A DNA stretch of 64,000 nucleotides from DYRB01 sp963802205 (GTDB taxonomy: Bacteria; Pseudomonadota; Gammaproteobacteria; Chromatiales; Chromatiaceae), in assembly GCA_963802205.1 (NCBI GenBank), contig CAWDHW010000008.1:1-64000 (forward strand), written 5' to 3'. The position numbers were made by a program, and so were the translations under genes. The stretch's first letter is position 1. Every line of letters starts with the position of its first letter. Shown here one piece after another: positions 9,988 through 18,748 of the stretch. A model generated the notes under the pieces. The model was not told where the DNA came from and made no database searches. It was given only the letters and a program-made list of their open reading frames with translations.

Positions 9988-10444
9988 CTCAGCGATCGGT
10001 CAAGGTTGAGGGCGCAGCCACTCGGACCCTTCACCATCGGTCGCATGCGTTGCGCAGAATCGATGCCGCGGTTAATGCCCCCGACAGACGTAGCGGTCGG
10101 GGTGTCCCGCTGTTCTGCCCGAGTCGTGGATCAGGGACGTCGAGTGCCATGTTCAAATCCTGCCACGAACCCCAGGCGAGACACAGTCTCCCGAGACGCC
10201 GCCGTCCCGGCAGGCGCACCCGCCCCAGAGGCGCACGCCGCGGCCGTCTGTGCACCGGTCCGGTGCGTGTTTCAGCCGCAGGTGCGGATTGGCGCCCCGT
10301 ATCGGTCCGCCTGTACCATGCCGCACTGCACCATGCCTGCGGGACGGCTGCCGCCCCGCGGGTAGACCCAGGGGTCTATGGAACGGATCTTGCAATGGTT
10401 TTGACCTGATTCCTCACCGCCGCCGCACCGGAGACCGACGCCCC
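9988..10444. other. Intergenic region, 457 bp
   Basis: No convincing gene, RNA or terminator was seen. The frame of the following giant gene stays open upstream to 10250, but that part is Arg/Pro/Cys-rich and unlike the family N-terminus. Confidence 0.5.
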
Positions 10445-13400
10445 ATGTCGATCCAGATCGCCATCAACCACAAGACCGAATACCAGTTCGACCGACCGGT
10501 GAGCCTGTCGCCCCATGTGGTGCGCCTGCGCCCGGCGGCCCACTGCCGGACCCCGATCCTGTCCTACTCCCTGCGCATCGAGCCCAAGGACCACTTCATC
10601 AACTGGCAGCAGGACCCCTTCGGTAACTACCTGGCGCGCATCGTCTTCCCGGAGAAGACCCGCAAGCTCTCGGTCGAGGTGGACGTGATCGCGGAGATGA
10701 TCACGATCAACCCCTTCGACTTCTTCCTGGAGGAGTACGCGGACTTCTTCCCCTTCACCTACGATGCCCAGTTGACCAAGGAGTTGGGGCCCTATCTGGA
10801 GATCAAGGAGGACGGTCCTCTGCTCAAGGCCTGGCTGGCCAAGGTGGATCGGACCAAGACCCGCACGGTGGACTTCCTGGTGGCGCTGAATCAGCGCCTG
10901 CAAGGGGATATCGGCTATGTCATCCGCATGGAGGTCGGCATCCAGACCTGCGAGGAGTCCCTGGGCCGTGCGCTGGGCTCCTGCCGCGACTCCGCCTGGG
11001 TCCTGGTGCAGATCCTGCGCCATCTGGGGCTGGCGGCGCGCTTTGTCTCCGGTTACCTGGTGCAGTTGACCGCGGATCAAAAGTCCCTGGACGGACCCAG
11101 CGGCCCCGAGGCGGACTTCACCGACCTGCACGCCTGGGCCGAGGTCTATGTCCCCGGGGCCGGCTGGATCGGGCTGGACCCCACCTCCGGGCTCTTCGCC
11201 GGCGAGGGCCATATCCCGCTGGCCTGCACCCCGGACCCGGTGAGCGCCGCCCCCATCACCGGGGCCATGGAACCCTGCGAGGTGGAGTTTTACTTCCACA
11301 ACGAGGTCGAGCGTATCCATGAGGACCCGCGGGTCACCAAGCCCTATACGGAGGAACAGTGGCAGGCGATCGAGGCCCTCGGCCATCAGGTGGACCGCGA
11401 CCTGGCCGAGCACGACGTGCGCCTGACCATGGGTGGGGAGCCGACCTTCGTCTCCATCGATGACATGGACGGGGCCGAGTGGAACACCGCGGCCATGGGG
11501 CCCACGAAGAAGGGCCTGGCCGAGGACCTGATCAAGCGCCTCATGGGGCGCTTCGCCCCCGGTGGGCTGCTGCACATCGGGCAAGGCAAGTGGTACCCCG
11601 GCGAGCAGCTCCCGCGCTGGGCGCTGTCCTGTTTCTGGCGCACCGACGGCGAGCCGGTCTGGCGCGACCCGTCCCTGCTCGCGGACGAGCGGGTTACTTA
11701 CGGCGTCGGGGCCACCCAGGCCAATGCCTTCGTCCGCACCCTGGCGGAGCATTTGGGGGTGGCCCCGGGGTTCGCCCTACCGGCCCATGAGGACGTCTTC
11801 TACTACCTGTGGAAAGAGGCGCGCCTGCCGGTCAACGTCGATCCCCTGGACAGCAAGCTCAAGGACCCCCTGGAGCGCGCCCGCATCGCGCGGGTCTTCA
11901 GTCAGGGGCTGGAGTCCACCGTAGGCTATGTTCTGCCGCTGCGCTGGGGCGGTCAGGGGGAGGGCTGGCAGAGCGGTCGCTGGGCGCTCCGCGATGGCAA
12001 CCTGTTCCTGGTCCCCGGGGACTCCGCCATGGGGTTGCGCCTGCCCCTGGACGCACTGCCCTATGTCCCGGACGGGGAACAGGACCTGATCGTGCCGCGC
12101 GACCCCTTCGATCCCCGCGCCTCCCTGGGGCGCCCACACGACGAGGTCGCCCGGCGCTACGCCAAGTTCATGCCGGCGGGTCCGGAGCCCCACGGGCTCC
12201 AGGAACAGCACGCCTATCCGGGCTCGCCGTCCCTGCGCTACACCCGCCTGGGGGCCGCGCACCAGGGTCACCCGGGGCGCCAGGATCTGCGCGGACAGGG
12301 GCCGGCGGGCGCCGATGCCGGGACCGACGAGGGTGTGGCCCTGGTACGCACCGCCCTGTGCGTCGAGCCGCGGGACGGGCGCCTCTATGTCTTTATGCCC
12401 CCGCTGACCCATCTGGAGCACTGGATGGATCTTGTCGCCTGCATCGAGGCCACCGCCGCTGTGCTGGACATTCCGGTCATCATCGAGGGCTACGAGCCGC
12501 CCAAAGATCATCGGCTGCGCAAGCTCGCCGTTACCCCGGACCCCGGGGTCATCGAGGTCAACGTCCACCCCGCCTTCTCTTGGGACGAACTGGTGCGCGA
12601 CACCCAGATCCTCTATGAGGAGGCGCGGCTCACCCGCCTGGGGACCGAGAAATTCATGCTCGACGGGCGCCACACCGGTACCGGCGGCGGTAACCACGTC
12701 ACCCTCGGCGGCCCCACCCCGGCGGACAGCCCGCTGCTGCGTCGCCCCGACCTGGTGCAAAGCCTGATCACCTTCTGGCAGCACCATCCGTCCCTGTCCT
12801 ACCTCTTCTCCGGGCTCTTCATCGGCCCTACCAGCCAGGCCCCGCGGGTGGACGAGGCGCGCGACGACACCCTGTACAATCTGGAGATCGCGTTCCAGCA
12901 GATGCCGGTAGGTGAGGTCCCCCAACCCTGGATCGTGGACCGGGTGCTGCGCAACCTCCTGGCGGACGTCACCGGCAATACCCACCGCACCGAGTTTTGC
13001 ATCGACAAGCTGTACTCGCCGGACTCTGCCTCCGGGCGTCAGGGGCTGGTGGAGTTCCGCGCCTTCGAGATGCCGCCCCACGCCCGCATGAGCCTGGCCC
13101 AGATCCTGCTCCTGCGCACCCTGGTGGCGCGCTTCTGGAAGGAACCCTATGCGCGCAAGCCGGTGCGCTGGGGGACCGAATTGCACGACCGCTTCCTGCT
13201 ACCCCACTTCGTGCGCAAGGACTTCGAGGACGTTATCTGCGACATACGCCGCGCCGGCTACCCGGTAGAGATGGCCTGGTTCGAGCCCTTCCTGGAGTTC
13301 CGCTTCCCGCACTACGGGGACCTGGTCACGGACAACGGCATCGACCTGGAACTGCGCGGGGCCATCGAGCCCTGGAATGTCCTCGGGGAGGAGGTCACCG

Positions 13401-13855
13401 CGCAGGGCACGGCCCGCTTCGTGGATTCCGCGGTGGAGCGGATGCAGGTCAAGGTGACCGGCATGGTGGACGAGCGCCATGTGGTGGTCTGCAATGGCCG
13501 TCGGGTGCCACTGCGCCCCACAGGGCGCAAGGGCGAGTTCGTCGCCGGGGTGCGCTTCAAGGCGTGGAGCCCACCCTCGGGCCTGCATCCCACCATTCCC
13601 AGCCACAGCCCATTGGTGTTCGAGATCGTGGACCTGTGGAACCGCCACAGCCTGGGCGGCTGCACCTACTATGTCGAGCACCCCGGTGGGCGCAACGAGG
13701 ACAGCTTCCCGGTCAACGCCTACGCCGCGGAGTCGCGACGCATTGCCCGCTTCCGTCACATGGGACATACCCCGGGGCTGATCGACCCGCCCCCGGAGGA
13801 GCCGGCGGGGGATCATCCCTACACCTTGGATCTACGGTACAAGGCGGGTTGCTGA
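10445..13855 (+). CDS. Transglutaminase-like / DUF2126 (putative amidoligase) fusion protein
   Basis: 1136 residues from ATG 10445 (MSIQIAINHKTEYQFD). The first ~300 residues are a bacterial transglutaminase-like domain with an N-terminal beta region and a Cys-His-Asp triad in SCRDSAWV, LHAWAEVY and GLDPTSG. From about residue 320 (VRLTMGGEPTFVSIDDMDG) to the C-terminus it matches DUF2126, described in Pfam as a putative amidoligase; HTGTGGGNHVTLGG and EFRAFEMPPHARM are typical blocks. It has no signal peptide, so it is probably cytoplasmic. Relatives occur with ATP-grasp and alpha-E proteins and further transglutaminases in an uncharacterised peptide-forming system; here a transglutaminase/FGase pair is convergent. 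Length is usual for the family. Confidence 0.9.
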   Translation: MSIQIAINHKTEYQFDRPVSLSPHVVRLRPAAHCRTPILSYSLRIEPKDHFINWQQDPFGNYLARIVFPEKTRKLSVEVDVIAEMITINPFDFFLEEYADFFPFTYDAQLTKELGPYLEIKEDGPLLKAWLAKVDRTKTRTVDFLVALNQRLQGDIGYVIRMEVGIQTCEESLGRALGSCRDSAWVLVQILRHLGLAARFVSGYLVQLTADQKSLDGPSGPEADFTDLHAWAEVYVPGAGWIGLDPTSGLFAGEGHIPLACTPDPVSAAPITGAMEPCEVEFYFHNEVERIHEDPRVTKPYTEEQWQAIEALGHQVDRDLAEHDVRLTMGGEPTFVSIDDMDGAEWNTAAMGPTKKGLAEDLIKRLMGRFAPGGLLHIGQGKWYPGEQLPRWALSCFWRTDGEPVWRDPSLLADERVTYGVGATQANAFVRTLAEHLGVAPGFALPAHEDVFYYLWKEARLPVNVDPLDSKLKDPLERARIARVFSQGLESTVGYVLPLRWGGQGEGWQSGRWALRDGNLFLVPGDSAMGLRLPLDALPYVPDGEQDLIVPRDPFDPRASLGRPHDEVARRYAKFMPAGPEPHGLQEQHAYPGSPSLRYTRLGAAHQGHPGRQDLRGQGPAGADAGTDEGVALVRTALCVEPRDGRLYVFMPPLTHLEHWMDLVACIEATAAVLDIPVIIEGYEPPKDHRLRKLAVTPDPGVIEVNVHPAFSWDELVRDTQILYEEARLTRLGTEKFMLDGRHTGTGGGNHVTLGGPTPADSPLLRRPDLVQSLITFWQHHPSLSYLFSGLFIGPTSQAPRVDEARDDTLYNLEIAFQQMPVGEVPQPWIVDRVLRNLLADVTGNTHRTEFCIDKLYSPDSASGRQGLVEFRAFEMPPHARMSLAQILLLRTLVARFWKEPYARKPVRWGTELHDRFLLPHFVRKDFEDVICDIRRAGYPVEMAWFEPFLEFRFPHYGDLVTDNGIDLELRGAIEPWNVLGEEVTAQGTARFVDSAVERMQVKVTGMVDERHVVVCNGRRVPLRPTGRKGEFVAGVRFKAWSPPSGLHPTIPSHSPLVFEIVDLWNRHSLGGCTYYVEHPGGRNEDSFPVNAYAAESRRIARFRHMGHTPGLIDPPPEEPAGDHPYTLDLRYKAGC

Positions 13856-14049
13856 GCGGGTATCCCCCCGGAGGGGATGGCCGAGGGGGTTGTGGTCTGG
13901 CACCGACCTCTCCGCAGCCAATCCCCCCTCCGTTTGTTGAGGGGGCGAGACGGACGGCCTCCACCGGTGCCGAGTCCATTCCTGGGGCTGTCGGAAACCC
14001 AGTCATTTAGTGTTCGGCAGCGGCTTCCGAACGGTTCCTCCGGGGGGGG

Positions 14050-14895
14050 CTATGGTGTCGGTGGCAGACCGCATAGGCCGGCGGCGTCCGCCCGCACATA
14101 CTCATAGGTATCCGCGAGCCGCCTCACCCAACCGGCGATCTCTGCCGGGGTGCGAAGCCCGTCCTGGCGTATCTCGATCATGGCGTGGGGGATGCCGCGG
14201 TCCTCTCCATGGGTGGGCAGGGTGTAGTCGTGGGCGTCGTCCACCCCGTAGGGTTGGTTGTCTCCCACCAGCAGATTACCATTCCGCCCGAGGGCAGGTC
14301 GCAGGAGGTCGGCGAGCCGGCAATCTCGCCCGTGGGCGACGCCGACCTGCCAAGGTCGCGGCTCGCCGTTGAGCGCTGGGGTGAAGCTGTGGATGCTGAT
14401 CAGGAGGGTCGGCCGTCCGACACGTCCTCCCAATAGCCGCGCAATGGCTTGGTGATAAGGCTCGAACAGGGCCGCGACCCGCCCGGCCCGGCTCTGTGGG
14501 GTCAGGCCGCGGTTGCCGGGGATGGGTACCCCCGCACTCTGCTCGGTGATGGACTCGGGACTCTCTAGTGGCCGGTTCAGGTCGATCGCCAGGCGCGAGT
14601 AACCGCTCAGGATCAGGGGCGCATCGATCCGCGCGGCAAGCCCGCGAGCGACCTCGGCGGCACCCGGGTCCCAGGCGATGTGTTGCAGGAGTTGGTCGGG
14701 CGTCAGGCCGAGGCTGGCCAGTTGGCGGGGGATGCGATTGGAGGCATGGTCGCAGACCAGCACGGCGCTTGCGGACCCCTGGGGGTTGACCAACTCAAAG
14801 GGCGGCGGCTCGTCGGGGGCCAACAGTCGTTGGGTATCGCCGGCCTCGCGGCCTGACATTGCCTGCTCGCCCCGCTGGCCCTCGCCCTTGCTCAC
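14050..14895 (-). CDS. N-formylglutamate amidohydrolase family protein
   Basis: 281 residues. Family blocks include AVLVCDHASNRIP, HIAWDPGAAEVARGLA, PLILSGYSRLAIDLNRP, LISIHSFTP and MIEIRQDG (metal-dependent hydrolase residues). The Pfam family covers HutG-like N-formylglutamate deformylases and many members of unknown substrate. The GTG start at 14895 overlaps the stop of the upstream transglutaminase gene as GTGA, so translation is probably coupled; an internal ATG at 14859 is possible. No histidine-degradation genes are nearby, so a role linked to the transglutaminase system fits better than histidine catabolism. Confidence 0.88.
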   Translation of the reverse strand: MSKGEGQRGEQAMSGREAGDTQRLLAPDEPPPFELVNPQGSASAVLVCDHASNRIPRQLASLGLTPDQLLQHIAWDPGAAEVARGLAARIDAPLILSGYSRLAIDLNRPLESPESITEQSAGVPIPGNRGLTPQSRAGRVAALFEPYHQAIARLLGGRVGRPTLLISIHSFTPALNGEPRPWQVGVAHGRDCRLADLLRPALGRNGNLLVGDNQPYGVDDAHDYTLPTHGEDRGIPHAMIEIRQDGLRTPAEIAGWVRRLADTYEYVRADAAGLCGLPPTP

Positions 14896-15704
14896 GCGCC
14901 CTTCACCTCATCGGTCCAGACCTTGAAGCCCTTGAGGGTGTTGGGGCCGAAGGCATTGCTGAGCGGCACATCCGCGGCATCGCGGCCTTGGGCGATCAGG
15001 ACCCGCCCGATGCGCGGGACATGGTTGCGTGGGTCGACGGTGTGCCAGCGCCCGCCCAGGAAGACCTCGAACCAGGCGGAGAAGTCCATGGGTGCAGCGG
15101 ACGGCGGGACGCCGATGTCGCCTAGGTAGCCGGTGCAGTAGCGCGCCGGGATGTTCATGCAGCGGCAGAGGGTGACGCCGAGGTGGGTGAAATCGCGGCA
15201 GACCCCGGTCTTCTCGTGGAAGACCTCGAGTGCGGTCTTGGTGGCGCGTGCGTGCTCGTAACCGAACGCGATATGGCTGTGGACGAAGTCGCTGATGGCC
15301 TGGACCCGGCCCCAGCCGGGAGGGGACTTCCCGAACAGGGACCAGGCCGTCTCGGAGAGCCGGTCGGTTTCGCAGTAGCGGCTCCCCTGGAGATAGACCA
15401 GCGTCTCGCTGGGCAGGTCCTCCACGGCGTGCTGCATCGCCTGGGGGTCGGTCGCATCGGGTAGACCCGGGTCGTTGATGACGGCGTCGGTGGAGATGCG
15501 GATCTCCCCGGGAGGGGCCACGATGCGGCTGCACCAGTTGCCGAAGCCGTCGCGGTAGGCGGTGATCGGAACTGGCGGCTGGGTGACGATGTGGTCGGGG
15601 ACGACCAGATCGGAGACCCGGCTGTAGTGGACGTTGAGGGTCAGGATCATGGGCGTGCGTTGAGGGCACGCATAGACCAACTCGTAGCCGAGGCGAATCT
15701 GCAT
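14892..15704 (-). CDS. Transglutaminase-like cysteine peptidase family protein
   Basis: 270 residues from ATG 15704. It has an N-terminal beta-rich region (YRDGFGNWCSRI), then the core LQGSRYCETDRL, FGYEHARATKTA, GVCRDFTHLGVTLCRCMNIPA (nucleophile Cys) and CTGYLGDIGVPPS. The usual His segment reads MDFSAWFEVFLGG, with Ser where classical transglutaminases have His; my recollection is that this is common in the subfamily, and a His occurs in GRWHTVDPRN. PRIGRVLIAQGRDAADV completes the match. It is the first gene of a coupled pair with the FGase gene and converges on the DUF2126 giant gene. Confidence 0.9.
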   Translation of the reverse strand: MQIRLGYELVYACPQRTPMILTLNVHYSRVSDLVVPDHIVTQPPVPITAYRDGFGNWCSRIVAPPGEIRISTDAVINDPGLPDATDPQAMQHAVEDLPSETLVYLQGSRYCETDRLSETAWSLFGKSPPGWGRVQAISDFVHSHIAFGYEHARATKTALEVFHEKTGVCRDFTHLGVTLCRCMNIPARYCTGYLGDIGVPPSAAPMDFSAWFEVFLGGRWHTVDPRNHVPRIGRVLIAQGRDAADVPLSNAFGPNTLKGFKVWTDEVKGA

Positions 15705-16124
15705 AGGTCAACTCCAGGGGCGTTGGGGTATCGGTGTGTCGGCGTTCGCCGAGGCCAGTCGTGGCGTAGCGTGGCTGACCCACGGCAAAGGCCGGGATAC
15801 CGGAAGTTGTCTATGCAATACACCTGATGGCGCGGGGAAGCAATCTTCGTATCCAGCGAGCAACCAGGACCGCCCGGCAAGACGGCGCCGCTGCCACTGG
15901 GCGCCGGCGCTTGAGGTGCTCAAATGCCACCTTGGGTCGAGGCCAAAGCCCCATGACCAAATCTTGCCATTGTGCGGAATGTGAATTGGTCCGCGTCGAA
16001 CCGCACCGGTCTTGCGGGCTCGGTGCCGCAGGGCCAGGGGTAGCCCGAACGCGGTGACCCGGTGTGAACCGGGTGGACCTGGCGGTGGCCGAGGGGCATC
16101 CGTTCCCCCCTCCGCGCAGGCCGG
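15705..16124. other. Intergenic region, 420 bp
   Basis: Upstream of the transglutaminase gene and downstream of a secreted-protein gene, both on the reverse strand. I see no gene, RNA or clear terminator. Confidence 0.5.
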
Positions 16125-16820
16125 TTAGTAGTACAGGTAGATGGACTCGCGCGGGAACTGGTAGACCACGCCTTTGGAGCCCAGGTTGGACTTCCGGTAG
16201 ACCTTTTCGTCGTTGGCCATGTTGATGTAGGTGCCGGGCTTGCTGCCGGTCGGCTGAAGCGAAAAGGTGTCGCCATTGGACAGGTCGAGGTTAACGCCGC
16301 CCTGATGCTGAGAATAGGCGCAGCTCAGGGTGCTGCTCGGTTTCTTTTGTCCCTTGGAGTATACCTCGCAACGGTACGGATACTGATTGTTGCTCGCCGC
16401 CGCGCTTTTGTCCGGTGCCGGTTCGGCCGTCTCCTTGGGTTGGGTCAATGCGACGGCAGCAACACCGGCCGCGATCACGGCGGCTGCGCCCAGACCCAGC
16501 TTCTCCGCCGTGCCCATGCCCTTGGCCTTGGGGCCCGCGTACTCCGCGGCGACGACATGCCGATTCTTGACCTCGCAGGTCCAGGGGTAGCGCTTTCCAT
16601 CGACCTTCGCCTGGCCCTGGACCTTGAAGTGAAGGTCGCTATCCATGATCTGCTGGGCACTGGCATCGCGCAGGTCGCTGACGTTGTACTCGCTGCGGAT
16701 ACGGCTTTCGCAGTCGCTGATCGCGTCCTTGTCGCGGTAAGCGAGGGCAGTCCCTGGCGCGGCGAGCGCAAGAGTCAAGAGGGCGCCCATCGGCGCACGC
16801 ATGAGTATGGTCTGATTCAT
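16125..16820 (-). CDS. Secreted protein of unknown function
   Basis: 231 residues from ATG 16820, with an AGGA ribosome site. A signal peptide (hydrophobic ALLTLALAAPG, cleavage near TALA/YRDK) is clear. The N-terminal half, with two Cys, resembles small periplasmic domains (YPWTCEVKNRHVVAAEYAG). A second hydrophobic stretch, LGLGAAAVIAAGVAAVALTQ, near residues 120-140 may be a membrane segment. The C-terminal half (YPYRCEVYS, NGDTFSLQPTG, YINMANDEKVYRKSN) looks like a small beta domain with two Cys. Other starts up to 16862 would destroy the signal peptide. No family was recognised. Confidence 0.75.
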   Translation of the reverse strand: MNQTILMRAPMGALLTLALAAPGTALAYRDKDAISDCESRIRSEYNVSDLRDASAQQIMDSDLHFKVQGQAKVDGKRYPWTCEVKNRHVVAAEYAGPKAKGMGTAEKLGLGAAAVIAAGVAAVALTQPKETAEPAPDKSAAASNNQYPYRCEVYSKGQKKPSSTLSCAYSQHQGGVNLDLSNGDTFSLQPTGSKPGTYINMANDEKVYRKSNLGSKGVVYQFPRESIYLYY

Positions 16821-17058
16821 TTCCTGGTCGACTCCTTTGGAAAGGGTTGGACAATAGGTCACACAGAACCGATCCGCGTGACTGATCGCGGTTGATCCCG
16901 CGATTGTGCAGTGTACATGCGGGGGTCCTGTCCCGCGACTCCCCGGCCCGGCCCCCAGCCTGGTGCGGTTGCAGGCAATGCGGGTTCGGTTGCCGTCCGC
17001 CGCCGATGCGGTTCCAATGCCAGATCCTGATTTGAGGTGGTAACCGGGGTACTGGGTG

Positions 17059-17853
17059 ATGGGTGGGTGGGAGATTGGGCTTTATCTGGTGACCGGGGTC
17101 GCCTCTGGCGTTCTGGCTGGGCTGTTTGGGGTCGGCGGCGGTGTGGTGGTGGTCCCGGCCCTGATCTTCATCTTCACCCGGATTGGGCTGACGCCTCACT
17201 GGGTCCCGCACCTGGCGGTGGGCACATCCCTGGCGGCCATCGTCGCCACCGGTGCGGCCTCGGCCTATGCCCACCACCGCCGCGGCGCGGTGCGCTGGGA
17301 TCTGGTAGCGCGCCTGTCCCCGGGAATCGTGGTGGGGGCCTGGGCCGGGGCGGCGGTGGCTGGGGCCCTGCCGGACCTCTGGCTCAAGCGTATCTTCGCC
17401 GTGTTTCTGATTTACGTCGGGACGCACCTCTTGGTGCGGGGCGCAGATAGACCGGCCAGGGCCATGCCCGGAGGGGCGGGGATGTTCGCCACCGGGGCGG
17501 GGATCGGCGCCGTCTCGGCCCTGGTGGGCATCGGAGGCGGGACCCTGACCGTGCCCTTCCTTCATCGGGTCGGGATTGACATGCGTCGGGCAGTAGCGAC
17601 GTCCGCCGCCTGCGGCATTCCCATCGCGGTGGCGGGGGCCCTGGGCTTCATGGCGGTGGGTTTCGGGCGTGAGGGGTTGCCGGGGGCGAGCACGGGCTTC
17701 GTCTACTGGCCGGCGGTGGGGGCCATCCTGCTGGCGAGTGTCCCTATGGCACCCTTGGGGGCGCGGCTGGCCCATACCCTGCCGGTGGACCTGTTAAAGC
17801 GGGTCTTTGCTGTCCTGCTCCTGGCCCTGGGAACGCGGATGCTACTGACCTGA
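17059..17853 (+). CDS. TauE/SafE-family sulfite exporter-like permease
   Basis: 264-residue polytopic inner-membrane protein with the two-repeat TauE/SafE pattern. The first repeat holds GVLAGLFGVGGGVVVVPAL and the second GAVSALVGIGGGTLTVPFL, the conserved glycine-rich motif of the family. About eight hydrophobic segments are present. The family exports sulfite, sulfoacetate or related organosulfur anions. In a sulfur-oxidising phototroph, sulfite export is attractive, but the substrate is not shown by sequence and the neighbours do not define it. Confidence 0.92.
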   Translation: MGGWEIGLYLVTGVASGVLAGLFGVGGGVVVVPALIFIFTRIGLTPHWVPHLAVGTSLAAIVATGAASAYAHHRRGAVRWDLVARLSPGIVVGAWAGAAVAGALPDLWLKRIFAVFLIYVGTHLLVRGADRPARAMPGGAGMFATGAGIGAVSALVGIGGGTLTVPFLHRVGIDMRRAVATSAACGIPIAVAGALGFMAVGFGREGLPGASTGFVYWPAVGAILLASVPMAPLGARLAHTLPVDLLKRVFAVLLLALGTRMLLT

Positions 17854-17863
17854 TCGCAACCGG

Positions 17864-18595
17864 CTAGCGGGGGCTGGTGGTCCGCGGTGTCGTAGCGGTC
17901 TGGGGTGGCGCTGGGGTTGTCGGGAATGAGGGTGCTGCTACTGGCGCGGACATCGGGGCCGGTCTGGTCGTGGCGGGGGCACCTGTCGGGGGCATGTCGC
18001 CGAAGCGGCGGTACAGGAAGACCTGGCCGTCGGACCCGCGCAGGGCCAGGCGGCCGTCATGGGCCGCGAACTCGAAGACCTGGGTGTGACCATCCCTGGC
18101 GTTGTAGAGGGCGATGCGGTTTGGCTGGAGCTGAAACCAGCCATCGACGTATTGATCCTGGGGCGCATAGATGCGGTAGCGCCCGCCCTGGGCGATGACA
18201 ACGTCCCCACCGCTGCCCTGCCAGACCCCATCGATGCTCCCCTCTCCGGTGCCAGTTGTCCCGCCCAGGCCGCTGGCCCCCTGGGAGAACTGCTTCATCA
18301 TCTCCGTGCCCATGCCGATGGCCTTCGAGGGATCTTGCACGGGCATACCCATGGGCGAGACCCCTGGCATGCCCATGACACCGAAGGGGGTCATCCCCGG
18401 CAGGGTTGGCCAGGGGGGAGCGCCGTCCTTGCCCGCACCCAGGGCGCCGCCGAACAGACCCATGGCCTCCATCATCCGAACCATGACGTCGGCCATCAGC
18501 TCGCGCGGGCCGCGGTTGTTGTCCGCCAGGCCGTGGGAGGCCTGTACCAGGGTCATGGCACAAAGCAGGGCTAGGGCGAGGGGCTTGCCGTTCAT
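17864..18595 (-). CDS. Secreted protein of unknown function with a Pro/Thr-rich tail
   Basis: 243 residues from ATG 18595 (MNGKPLALALLCAMTLVQA). A signal peptide ends near GLA/DNN. The middle is rich in Met, Gly and Pro (GVMGMPGVSPMGMPVQDPS). A compact beta-type region (GSIDGVWQGSGGDVVIAQ, YRIYAPQDQYVDGWFQLQ) follows, and the tail is a low-complexity Pro/Ala/Thr stretch. It ends 10 bp from the convergent TauE gene. The SIDGVWQGSGG-type domain is reminiscent of lipocalin-like or YbbC-type beta domains, but I do not recognise a named family. Confidence 0.75.
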   Translation of the reverse strand: MNGKPLALALLCAMTLVQASHGLADNNRGPRELMADVMVRMMEAMGLFGGALGAGKDGAPPWPTLPGMTPFGVMGMPGVSPMGMPVQDPSKAIGMGTEMMKQFSQGASGLGGTTGTGEGSIDGVWQGSGGDVVIAQGGRYRIYAPQDQYVDGWFQLQPNRIALYNARDGHTQVFEFAAHDGRLALRGSDGQVFLYRRFGDMPPTGAPATTRPAPMSAPVAAPSFPTTPAPPQTATTPRTTSPR

Positions 18596-18748
18596 GTGGG
18601 TGCGTGGGGTTGGTTCCCTGGGCGTCGCGGTGCCCGTGTTGCACCCTGGGCGGTTCCGGCGGGTGCGGCGCAAGTGTACCAGAGGGGTGGGGCCCTGCGG
18701 ATCCAGGGATGTGTCGGGAGGAAGACGGGCGGATTTGCGCGGTGCAGG

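Noticed and set aside
14892..15704. Ser in place of the catalytic His as proof of a dead transglutaminase
   Set aside because: The DFSAWFE form appears, from memory, to be usual in this subfamily, so inactivity cannot be claimed.
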